A DNA stretch of 64,000 nucleotides from Toxoplasma gondii ME49. Lineage: Eukaryota; Apicomplexa; Conoidasida; Eucoccidiorida; Sarcocystidae. The notes under the pieces were generated by a model. The model was given only the letters and a program-made list of their open reading frames with translations, was not told the origin of the DNA and did no database searches. The stretch is from contig NC_031470.1 of assembly GCF_000006565.2 (NCBI RefSeq), positions 1,304,954-1,368,953 of the forward strand, written 5' to 3'. Positions 29,001 through 41,700 of the stretch are shown here, in pieces (position 1 is the stretch's first letter; the number at the start of each line of letters is the position of its first letter). The translations under genes and the position numbers were made by a program.

Positions 29001-31058
29001 TTTTTTCTCTTTTCGCCTTCAGCTCCTCCCCTCAAGGCGGAGAGCCTCAAGAGTCACAGGATGGCCGCAGTCCTTGTGAAGCGAAGCTATACCCACGTTG
29101 TGCGTCGGGCAGCCACAGGGACGACTTTGGCGCCTGCGTGTTCGAGGCCGAAGTCGAGTGTGGCGAGTCATGCCGTGGAGGCTCTGGAAGCTTTCTCGCT
29201 GCATTTGGTGTTTGCCAGTGCGCTGATGGACCTCGCATTGCAGCCCAGTGTACATCCACCTGCAAAGAGCAGCTGCCACAGGTGTTCGTCTCAGATGCAG
29301 GCTTCGAAGAAATCGACTCTGTTCAGGGATCCAAAACGGTCTACAGCGAGGGCCTTCCTCCCGACATCGACCTCGCCCATCTGCAGTTCTTGTGCAACAA
29401 ACTCAAGGTGAGAGGCGAGACGCGAAGCGGGCAAAAGAGGGAGAAAACGGGAGTGTGATGAGCGCTGCGAACGGCGGTGGAGATCTGAGAAGACAAGGCT
29501 GGGGGGCGCGCAAATACAGGGGCGACGCGAGCTCAGAGACAGCGCGGATCAACAGGAACTGGAGATGAAAATCACATGTGGATCTCCAGGGGTGTAGACG
29601 CGATGTTTACAATATCTGGGAGAAGGCGGCACTGGTCGACCTGACATGGTGATCGCTGTGCATCTACGGAAGGTAACAGTGATCCATAGATCACGCGTAG
29701 AACTTAACCGATCAGAAATAGCCGCTGGCGACGGAGAACGGTTCACCGTGCCGTGTAACTCAGAGCCCCATTAGAAATTCATTCTTCGTGCCGTCCCTCA
29801 GTGCACATGCACATCTGTTTACGCTGTCCAGAAACTCACACAAGCATTTGGGGACTAAACAATTTATATACACGAACGTATATACATACATATTTGTATA
29901 TGTATATATATATATATATATATATAGATATAGATATATTTATATGTATGCGTACGATTTGGAGACGTGCATGCGAAGTCGAAAAGGGTGGCGTGTGCTT
30001 GTCTGTTTTCTCCCAACACAGGAGGGTCTGCGGGGCTTGCCGTTAACGTCGCTCTGCGGCGTCAGCTTTCATCAGGCTTCGTCTGCCGGTCTTGACGGGC
30101 TTCTGCGGATGCCTGAAGAATTTCGACCGGCGCACGGTTCTCGAAATTATGAAGACTCTCAAGACACTTTCGCTGGAACGCAAGTTCAGCTCCGGCGCTC
30201 CATTTCTTCGGCTTCCTTCAAGAGGCCAGGGAGTCGCCAGCGAGCTACGGACCCGCGGCACGTTGTCCCCAGGCCAGTTCAGTGTCTCCAACGGGGGTCA
30301 ACGATCATCTGGGAACTCAAAGATGGCGTCTATCCGGTTTACCACAAGGTGAGATGGGAGAGGAAGTACAGGGCAAGGAATCACCTCGGCAAGCGCGTCT
30401 CAAGTTAATGGCAGAAGAACAACGATGGGAGGCCTCAGCTGCTGCGGCCTTCAGAGGGTCTACCCACAGATAGCGTATCTCCAGAGTTTTTGACACAGTG
30501 GGTACCAAAAACGAAAGGAACGGTTTGGGGTAGAGGCGTTCGGCCCCATATATGGACTGCACACAGAGAGTTGGTTTTTCAGGAGTTCCCCTGTGAGAAC
30601 TGGCGCTCTTGTGTGTCTCTGAAGAGGCGTCCAGCCTCTTGGAGAGAGCTGGCCACAACTGAATCGATCCTTGGTTTCCTTTTTCCCCGGCATTCAGGAG
30701 AGTCTGATGAATACGCATCCGGCAATGGATGACGGCCCGTTTCGAGAACTTGCGCAAACTGCTCCGATCCTCCCGCAGTTCTTCGCCTACACATTTCTCG
30801 TCGCGGGCTCCTTCGTTTTTGCAGCCTCCGACAATCCTCTGGAGATTGCCGTCGTTGTCGTTGTCCCCGACGGCGTCAGATGCCCAGCAGCAAGCACGTA
30901 CGGTCTCTGGGGGATCCAGCGCGACTCGACTGGCATGCAGCGAATACAGCAAACTCACGTCTCTGTTTGTCTCCCTTAACGTAAATTCATGTGTCGACTA
31001 TTGTTCCGCTTCGCATTCACCCATATACATATATATATATATATACATATATATTTAC

Positions 31059-31089
<31 letters not shown>

Positions 31090-32713
31090 TATTTACATAT
31101 ATATATATATATCGACATCTATCTACAGCTCTCAATCAATCAATCTATTCACCTATCGCCATGTATATACACATATTACTGTCTTGTTGGATGTCGACGA
31201 GGATACACGTTCAGTGAGTAGACGCGCTTTTCACCGTCGACCGGCTCGGGACTCGCTAAGTCATGGAGATGCGCGCCCCACTGCGCTACGACAGATGCGC
31301 ATCGGAGGCAAGGACAGGCGACGGAGGGCTGCAGGCGCGGCGCCTGAGAGCGACGCCCCGTTGCACAACACTCGTTGAGAGTGTGGCCAACTGCATTGGA
31401 AGGATCTGCACCGGGCGCCGTTGTTCGCTTGACTTCCTTCGTGTGACGTTCTTGGCCCCCGCGTTTCGCGAACAGACACACACACACTCTCGGCGAGGCA
31501 GAGCCGTGCGAGAAGGATCCCCACCTGCTCTGCCGATGCGTCTTTTCGAGTCCGCAGGTTCGCCGCTCCGCTGTCAACGCAAAGCCTGGGGATTCTCGGC
31601 GTAACGACGGCATCGCAGCGACTCATGACAGAGCCCAACTGGGGTGTGGTGTTTCTGGGAGTTTTTGCTGTCGCTGCATGCTGTCTCCTCGCCTTCTACG
31701 CAGTCTGGAGGTGCAGACACAGCGCCTGGGAAGTGCGTGTCTGGACTGCGCCCTTGGGATCCGCGAACCGAATCCCTAACGACGACTTTAAGTCGGTTCT
31801 CGCCGCTTTGGACGGTCTCCCCGGCGCAACGGGCAACCTGCGGTGCACAGACACTCGGCTAGTACACCACGTCGTCGTGAAACCTGCTGAGCCACTGCTG
31901 GAACCTACGGTGCGACACAGAGCGCGAGTTCTGGATGCTGTGGAGACGAGGAGTTCAGAAGCTCTACACAGTGTCAAAGGCGAGATGCATTTTGGGCAGA
32001 GAGGGATAAACACATGCATGCACATCGAAGACAGTGGCCAAGCGATGGATTTCACTCTCGCTGTGGATCCCCACAGTCCCGCAGCTTCGCTTCCATCAGA
32101 CCTCTCGCATGCAGGCTTTCAACTTGCCTTGTGGTGGACAGCAACGTGTACACTGGACACTGGCCATTCTGGGAGTTGCCATCTCGTGTGAGACTCGCGT
32201 ATTCATCGCACTCGTACCGGAGGCACTGCTACATGGACGAGTGTTGTGTTTCAGAGTTAAAGTTTCCTTACCTATGCGCGGCGCTGATGCCGTGTGAACA
32301 TGGCGTTATATTTCGTTGCAGCTCTCTCTCTGTCTCTTGGCACAGAGATCGGAAACAAAAGGTGGAAGGGGAGGAGTCGACCCTCGAGGGTGGTAGTCTT
32401 TACAGAATACTTATGTCTCTCGTTCTAGTTCAGCGATTAAGGATTCACCGAGTTTCTTGTTCTCTAGGGAAAAGCAACAAGTCCATCCGATGACGCGCCG
32501 ATCATTCCTCTCAAGGATGCGGCAGATGCGCTGGTTGTCGACATCGAGTCTACCGACACACGGCTTCTGCAGGTGCGCACCTATCAGTCTTGACATTGAA
32601 CTCAGGCAGAATCAGACATGAGAACAGAAACACTATCTGTGTCTTCGGCTATTGCCACTTTCGCAACGAGCTCTTCGTTTACGTTAGCTGCTTCTACCAT
32701 CCTCTCCTCACTA

Positions 32714-32764
<51 letters not shown>

Positions 32765-35700
32765 GTATGTATACGGAATATCTGCCTGGACTCGGTTATT
32801 TTCAGGCAAGACAGTGGTTGTGATTTTCCCTATGTAGGTCATGTTCGAGAAGCTTCTTGATTTTGGCAATATCCTGAAGCGTCTCGTCGAGGATGAAGTG
32901 AAGGCAGTTAAAGCCGCCTGCGACGTCATGCCTCAAACGGTTAGTCCTTCACACGGTAAACGAACACCAACGGAAACGCATCTCCAGCATCTCATCTTCG
33001 TCTGCGACTTGTGTGGTGAATGCAAACGCCGACCAGAGGTGCGTAGGTTTCTCCCTCTGTCTCCAGGACCTCCCCCTCAAGGCCCCTTGCCGGCCGAAAG
33101 GTTGACTGTCACGGTTGTCACTCCCCAGAGTCTAGTTTGTTCTGAGGATTGGACAGGTCTGTGAAGGCGCGCAGAGTTGCTTCTGTTGATCGTATTCCAT
33201 TCATGTCATTCTCTCGACTTCGTGATCTCATTCGCAAGCAGGATTATATCTTCGCTGAACGTCTCGACAACCCCTGCAAGTCCGCAATTTTCTGTCGCTG
33301 CCCTCGACCTGTTTCCTGCGTGTGTTTCCCGGTGTCGTGCGGACTCCCGGTTTCCTCTTTTCTCCCTCTATTTTGCTGCTCCTCTGCTTCCGAATTCAGT
33401 TGTCAGCTCGGCTCTGTGTGACGCCGAAGTCGCAGCAGACCCCACAGACTCGCTTCTCCGCTTTCTTCCGTCACACCACTGCTCTCCCGTCACACTCGAC
33501 AGATCTACAGACTCGAACAGGGGATTTTCGACCGCGCCAGCGATTGACGTAGATGTGTCTTGGTCGACGGTCCCTTGGCGTCTACTCTTTCGCGGCATGT
33601 TGCCTCTGCGGGCACAAGCGGCTGTGTCTCCTTTGCCTCGTTGGCGTGCAGCTTGAAAGAATTCTAAGGCGGACTCGACAAACGCTTCTGCTGCTGCCAA
33701 ACGAGCACATGTGGGCCATCTCTCCGAGTCAGGCAAAACTGCTGCAGGCCCTTGCATGCGTCTTCACCGAGGGCGACAACTCTCCCGCCGTCGGAGAGGC
33801 GCTGGCCAACGCGCTGACTCCTCATACTTTGGAGAGTTCTCAGGTCTCAAAGGGAGGAGACCTTCCCGGTTCGCTTCTCGCCTGCGTCGACCTCGCTGGC
33901 GTCGCTGTCTTCGATGCCTTCGATTGCTTGTGGCTTCTCGAGCCTCAGGTGAGACGTCGAGCCTCAGTGGGGAGAGGGGCCAAAGGGCAGTTCGCCACTG
34001 CCCACTCGTATCGTGTTCCTTCCCGAACTGTTTCTAATATCCTGAAACGGAGCGCAAGGCGTCTCAGGGTGGGGAAAGCGAAACATCTGTTCCTTCTGGG
34101 TCATGACGTTTCTCTTGCATAGGCACCAATGGCTTTCTCTGTGCTCCAAAAGTCGCGAACCGTACCTGCTTCAGCTCACGCCGGTCCGGCTGTCTCTGTC
34201 ACCGGAGCGTTCTTTTGTACTCGTCATGACCCCCCCGCCCCGTCCCTGCTGGAATGGCCGTCTGTATCCTTCTAGCATTGGCCTACCGCGACACTGAACT
34301 GTATACCTCGATTGGAACAGAACCCACCTGTGTGACGTAGATCGCGCAGCCACCAAGACTCTGTTTTCGAGACACGCCAAGTTTGGAGACATTGCCTTTC
34401 AGTCTACGGTTGACATAGGATACGAATCATAGCTTCATAACAATTTGATTTCTTCAGGAGTTGCAACTAAGCTGAAAGGCAAAACCATTTTTCAGGAGAT
34501 ACGTTTATTCTACACAGGGGCTGGTCAGCTGCCTTCTTTCTGGGAGGGGCGACCGCGATTCGCTCCTGCGGTGTCGCCGTCTTTCCTGTAAGACACCGCC
34601 AACTGGATAGTCCTCCATTCTTCTCCGTTCTTTCCGGTCTTCGCGTTCAGCACGGCGAGGACTCGGTGGCCGACCGTGTGCTTGGAAAGCTCGAGAAGTT
34701 GTTGGAAGGCAACGACCCCCTGGAGGAGAATTCCGACTCACTCTTCGTTATTTACGACACCTTGTTTGCGGAGCGGGCTTATCAGGAAGAGCGCTTGCGG
34801 CGGGAGTGCACGCGCGTCCAGTCGCGTTTTGCAGGGGTGATGCAGAAGTTCAAAGACACCTGCCAGACTCTTCACCTTCTGCCGGCGAAACAGGCCCAGG
34901 CGTGGTTCGAGCTGAAAGATTTCCAGCTGCGAGAGCTGCTGGACTTCGAAGCCAAAGCCTCCAGGAGCATCGTCGAGGCCGCCGTGGGGTGAGAGGAATC
35001 ACTCACGCGAAAACGCAACGAGAAGGCTTCCGAACCGCAGCTCGAGTTACCGGGAGACGCAGCTTCTCCTTCGCCAGTCTCGCTATGTGCGACGTTGCTG
35101 TGATTCATCAGCTTTCCACGACTTCTTTCTGGGTGGCTTTCGGAGTCTCTGGAGACCTCTGACTCACATGCGGGAAGGCCTCGCGAGACTCTCAGACGCC
35201 GAGAATCGCACGCGGCCCGTGGTTTGCTTCTCTCGACAGTGGGAAGGTCTCCACAGTTTCCTAGGTCACGGGGGCACACCGCGAAAGAGAGAGTCTGGAG
35301 GGACTTGTGATCTGACTGCCCCAGGGGAATGGTCACTGTGCTGTAGTTCAGGTAAAGAGCGAGGTCCTGTCTTTGTATCTAAGACGCGTCGCAACCGGAG
35401 ATGTTACCTCGAACCATGGTCTCAGTAGAGAGCATATGCGGCACTGTTCGGCTTCAACCGACGCTCGCCACAGCTCTGAATTCGACGAAAGCCGATTGGT
35501 GGTGTCCTTATTTCAGGGGAGTGCGGAGCGGAAAGGCGATGCTGAATGACAACCTCTTGACGGTCAGCACTTTGCCTTTCCTGATTCGTCGACGAAAGAG
35601 CAAATGTTTTTCCAAGTGCTTACGTGCATTCGGGTCGCCTCAGTAGACTTGAGGACTCTGAGGCTCTCGCTGTCTTACGTGTGTCTTGGACGCCGCCAAC

Positions 35701-38700
35701 GATGCGCCCCATTCGTCCGGATGAAACGCCGCACTCGCTCCCAGAGCCAGTCGTAGCCTTCACTTGGACATCAGACAGTTTGCTTTTCTTCGAGCCGGCC
35801 CAGGCCTGTAGATGCTTTGCCCGTTGCAGAAGCGGCGAGTGATGTTTTCTCAATTCGTTCGTCAGCTCACCTGCGTATTTCGACGACATTTCGACGTCCA
35901 CAGTTTCCTGCGCTCTCAGAAAGCCGGGAGGCTCACGCCTGTGTGCTTCGCGTCGTGTGTTTTTGTCTCTTTCTTGGCTTCCGGCTCAGCGCCTCGATAG
36001 CTGTTCGTTCACATGTCTTGCGTCTCTGCTTTACCATGTCGAAGCCGCTATTTTCTCTCTGTTCTCTCCTCGAGCTCATTCCACATGGGTGAGTCTGTCA
36101 TCTGAACTCCGCTTTTGCCCTGTGTCCTGCTGCGCCGACCAGACGACTCTGGAGATGGACTCCTCTAACAGTCGCGCCTTTCTCTCGGGGATTCTGGCCT
36201 CTTCCCGGAAAACGCTTCTTGACCAGATTCGCCAGCAACTGGCAGCGGCCCTGAAGGAGATGAAGCAGCTGCTGAAGAGACAAGACGCCGCGTTGATGGA
36301 GCTCCTCAGTGAGCACGCTCGAAGTTACCGTACTGCAGCTGAGGCGCGACGCCACGCATGCAGAGCGCTGCTCCAGCAGAAGCACACAGAAGAAAAACAG
36401 AGGCTGAAGCGGTGGAGTGCCACGATGGTCAAGGCGGTTAAGGAGACCCGCAATGTGCCAGCAGAGATGCAAGGGAACGCGCGAGAGGAACAGGAACGTC
36501 TGGATATGGAGACAGCTTTGGAGCAAGTCCATCGTGCCACTGCTCACAGACGACAGCTCGGCGAGGATCGCCAACGCCTAGAAAATCAGATGGCTGAGGC
36601 CGCTTTCAGCACCGCGGTGGACCTACACGAGGCGCACCTCGACTTTCTTGTGAGTGAAGGAGTTCGCGAAAAGCCAGTCAAAAAACAGAACTCGATCTAC
36701 GTCCAGGCTCGCATATACGTTTGTCTCACGATTGCATACCAAGCGCCAAGATGCACTATGGTTGTGCACAGTCGCCGCGCTATGAAACAAGCGTGTCACA
36801 GACGAGACTGATCCAGAGAGCAACTAACGGCGCCTTCATCGTTCGGTGAAGCCTCCAACTGGACTCCAGGAAGGGATTGTTTCACATTCGACTAGTCTCT
36901 GCATCTTCAGTGGAAACCATTCTCAGTTTCAGTCCCGCCTCGCGATCGAGTAGGCACATGCGGAGACACACCTACGCACACATGCATATGTATCTATATG
37001 TATAGATTTTTGATGCGGCATCGGCTTTTGTTTCGAAGGTGCAATCGAACGCTTACGCGTCACCTCGGCCACCTGTGAGTTCAGCCGTTTCGGCTTTTTC
37101 CTCGTCACTCACGGGAGTCTGTCTCCTCGTCGTAGCTCTGCGTCTCTTGTGTCTTCAGCGCGACCAGACCCGAATGGAGTACCAGCTTCTCGAGGCGTCC
37201 TCTAGGGAAGACCACGAGATCCACAGCGACTTCGCTGTCGAGTTGGGTACGCTGCAGCTGGAGGCGCTCGTGATGAACGTGATGAAGAGAGCAGCAAGGC
37301 AAGAGGCAAACGACCAATGCGAGACAACTCTCGACGAAGTCCTGGAGACTGAGATGGAAGGCTGGAACGGACAGACAGTGGTGACAGCGCTCCAGGCTGT
37401 CCAGAGCAAAGTCACGAAGCAGCAGTCGGCTAGCCGCGAGATCAGCGCGAGTCTCGTTGCCAAGTAAGAACCTTAGACGAAACGAAGCGGTTTCGACGTA
37501 ATCATAGCAGGAAAGCCACGAATGCATCCCTCTGGAGTTTACACATGCACGTCGGCGAACGCAGCAGAGATACGAGACTCTCCCTGCGGCATTCCGACTC
37601 ACACAAGCAGAGTCGTTTGTCACAGAAAACGAGTCGGACATCCCCGAGTCCCCTCAGCGAATCGATGGTAGTGTCGAGCATTTCCTTCGCTGCGTGAGGC
37701 AGCTTCGCTTGAACGCTGAACTGTTGGGGTATCCTTCTAGATGGAGGTGTCTCGCTCTGTCTCGTCCTAGTGATATAAACGGCTGAGTGGGATGGCAGTT
37801 TAGCTGGCACCCCGGCCTTGTGAGACTTTCTTCGGATGGCCGAAGCACATCGAAGTTGCAAGGACGTTGAGAGGGCGTTCCTCCAGCTGCGCCGTCGCCA
37901 TTCCAGACGACACGGAAGCTGGTGACACAGCGACTGGACTCTTAGAAACAGTCGGCATCAATGATGCCGGCTGGATTACGGAAAAAAAGAGGGTCCTTCC
38001 TGGAGACAGGTGTAGAGAAGAGCTCATCGGACGTATAAGATGCACGCTGTTAGTGGAATAGCGCCCCGCTATACTAATCAGGAGGATCAATCTGTATGCT
38101 TGGATACTGAATCATTGATAACTGATACCCAGTCGACTACCTTCCTCTCAAGTGGCCACTCTGAGTCTTCGCTTGATTACACTAGCTGTGAATAAACAAA
38201 TGCCGACAGGTGTTTCTGGAAGGCCAGTATGTCCTTTCTAGGTTCAGAGCTGCCAAGCGAAAAGCCACCGGCCTTTTGTGCAGCGATTCCTGACTCACCT
38301 GTCCTGCACTCAGGGGTAAACAAGCTTCTGAGGCTCTCACGCGCTGTGTGGCAAACCGATACGATCTTATGACACAAGCAATCGACCAAATTCAAGGAAA
38401 GTCATTCCAACTTGCTCTCAGCGCTTTGGAGGCGCGGGAAGACACGTGGAAAGCAGCTCTTTCCGTAAGTGGATTTCTCCGTAACAGAACCGATCCTAAG
38501 GGTCGCCAATTAGGAAGAAGGAAGAAGGCGAAAGCGAACGCTGATCTTGCGACGCGAAACTGAAGAACAAAGTACCCATTATTTACGCATCTTTCCACTG
38601 GTGTAGAACAAGATTAAAGGAGACTGGTCCTGTGGAGGAGCGTTTCAGGCATGCCCAAGTGTGTCCAGCGTTGCTTTAGGCGACAAAAACGCAATAACCG

Positions 38701-41700
38701 AGGGGTCAGAGTAATAGCGCCTGTCCCTCTATTGAAGACGCCTTAGACTATTTCTATGTTGAACACTGTCTCTTCTTAGTATAACGCATTCAGCTCGTTG
38801 TTGACCAAACCTGCAGCTATGCAGGAAGGATATTCGCTGCGGAAAAGAGCTCTTTTTCTCCAACTGTTGGGGAGTGACACTCCCAGGAGATCGGTTGTCC
38901 TCGTTGCGGTACTCGTCTCACAACTGTTTTTCGTGATGTTGAGAAGGAAAAGATCAACAAACCATGTAGACTGGTGCCTTATGACACAGGAGTACTTCTG
39001 GAATGTAGATGCCGTTTTTCCTTCCCCCTGTGGTACGCCTATGACGGTGCGTATCGCGAAAAGTCTTTTCTGTTTCTACACGTCCGAGAGTCGGAACGCG
39101 CAATCTCGGTGCCTGCACCCAGTTACACTCTCTTGTACACAGCGCGGGAACGCGAAAGAGAGACACAATGATACGGACGACCGTGGGAGAGACTAGGCGC
39201 TAAATCAGTTGCGTTGCTCGCTTCTAACTTTCAGGCGGCTGGCAGACTAGCACTGAATGACGCGGAGCGACAGACGTCGGAGAAAGAAGTCCTGCGGCAA
39301 CTCGAGGTTCAGAAAACAGTCGAGGCAGACGACGAGTTTGAAAAAACTCAACTTCTGCAGGAGTTACTTGAGAAGAACTGCCACACTCGTCTACGGACTG
39401 TCACGCAGCTACGCCGTGCCATGCTTCAGACGAGGTTGAAAGCGTGGGCGGCTGTGGCTGTAGGTCCACCTCTGTTCATGTAAAACACGGATGTCGTTTC
39501 TTTCAGAACGTCACTCGACGTAGGGTGGTTGAAAACCATGAAAATACATGCTGCCCTACTGTGGGTAGCTGCCATAAAAAGAGGCTTACAAACAGCTCCG
39601 CAAGTATGCGTTGAAGGCCGATGATCGAACGGGGACGAGTGTCTACAGACCCCGGAAGCGCCAGCGCATTCCTTCTTGCTCCAAGCGAAAATCACTGCCT
39701 GTTTGACTTATTGGCAGGACCTACCCTGTTCTTCTAATCGCTTTTGCTCTGGGAGTCTCACATGTCTTTCGCTTATCTCTCGTATCAATCGCGAGAGGAA
39801 ACGCGAATCTGTCAGCCCAACGGACAAAGTCTCTGGAACCATTCGTGGCTTCTTGGGATTTTGTCCAAAGACTGGAGTTCTCCGACACGCCTGTAGTCAA
39901 GAAGCGAAGAAGAGTGTTGCTACTTCAACAGACCAGACTGATAGCAATTTCGTCGACGCTTCATGACTCGAACTGACCTCAGTGGATGGGTGAGTTTTCT
40001 AGTATGCAGTGCAGCCTTCTTCCGTTTCTGCGGCTTGCCGTTGATGCAGCTTCATGGCGGATTCTTTGACAAAGTGAAGGCGCTCCAGAGCTGGAAAGAA
40101 GTGGCAGACCACCGGAGTCAAGAGGACGACGCTCTTGCAGCAATTCGTGACCAGCGCCGACAGGCAATGGGGAAGTACGTGATGCGAGTTCGGAAACTGG
40201 TGATTCGTGAGGAGAAGCGCAGAGTCCACCAGAAAGAATCCCTCGCTCACGCTGCCTTCGTAGTGACCCAGGTACGTCCCGGTAAATTCAGATGCGCTTT
40301 TTGAGAAGAAGGGGCGCTACCTGCACAGATCTGCGTCACGTCTGCCGCCATGAAAATTTTACTTGAAATGAATCCCGGAGCGTGTCTCTCGTCGTATCCC
40401 CTCAATCGGGAAACAGGCCGATCTGGAGGCGCCTTGAGGTATCGCTGGGTACGCATCGAGTCGCCCACTGCCCGAACCGTCTCAAGAGTATCAGCAAGAG
40501 CCGCCGGACTCCACGTCAGATCCGGTCACCCAGTAGAAAGTAGATTCCCTTCGGACATCTGTTAGGTTCTGTATCCGTCGCTTCGACTCGGATCCTCATG
40601 CGATCTCCTCAATGCTAGCACCGTCGCCAAGACGTCTATCGTTTGTGTATTCACGACACCTTCGCGAACAAGCGCTGAGACTCTGAGGTCAAAGAGAGGT
40701 AGTAGATCGAAAGCCGTCGGCATCCTGATCCGTCCACCTGAACAGAGATACAAATGTACAAATTCAGCCACAAACAGCACTCCGCCGCACTGACTCGTGG
40801 TGACCTATTTCCACAAAACTCTCAGACAAGTTTTGGAAAACTGGACGTGTACATCAGCCGGCCGATACTTCCACTGCAACATCTTCGGCCCCGGACAACT
40901 GTCGCTGGTTGTGTGCAGCCTCGAACAGTGACAGGGAAGGCGCTGGGCACTGCTGGGGGGGTGCTGCAGGGTGCGGTGGAGATGCTGGCGCACAAGAAGC
41001 TTGACGATGAATTTACGCGGAGGCGGAGTGCCCTGAAGGCAGAGCTCAGGCGAGAGTTGGAGGCCATTGACGAGGAGATAAAGCGACATCAGGAGATAAT
41101 CGAAGCAGAGGCGGAAGACCTGTCAGGAGCCGACGATGAGGTGCCTCAAGAAACTGTGTCGATGGGGGGATCCGTGTCGGAGCTCGGAAACGCTGAAAGA
41201 GGTCAATCCGTCCGCAAAAAGCGCAACAGCGAAATGGAAAACCGTCTTAGTCTCCTGGATCGTCAACGCGCAGAGATTGTTAACCTTTTCAACGAAAACG
41301 AACGCCAGCTCGAATCCGAGTGGCGTACGCGGGCCGTCCATGTGCGGCATGAGATCCTGCAGAAAATCACTGACTTTGCTGTTGAGTTGGAGTCTAGTGG
41401 CCAGCAGCTGGACAGCATAGCCGCTGAGGTTGCCAGAGATGTGACCGTCCAGTACCAAGAAGAACTGAAAGAACTGGAAGGAACGCGGGATGCACCTGCT
41501 GCCGAACAGGACAACACCGATGGTTTCGAGGAAGACAACAAGGTAGGTTCTCTAGCCAGAGGTGGCGACATGGCACTTCCGTGACACGAGACTCTCATGA
41601 TTGCTCCATGAGAAAAGCGGCAAAGCGGACGTCGACAGCAAGAGACTGTGCATCGTGTTTTATGAAACAGCGATGCATGAATCTTCGGTAACTCATCCTG

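Noticed and set aside
30989..31221. Tyr/Ile repeat ORF (YIYIYIH) on the plus strand
   Set aside because: It is a direct translation of the TA microsatellite, with no coding context.
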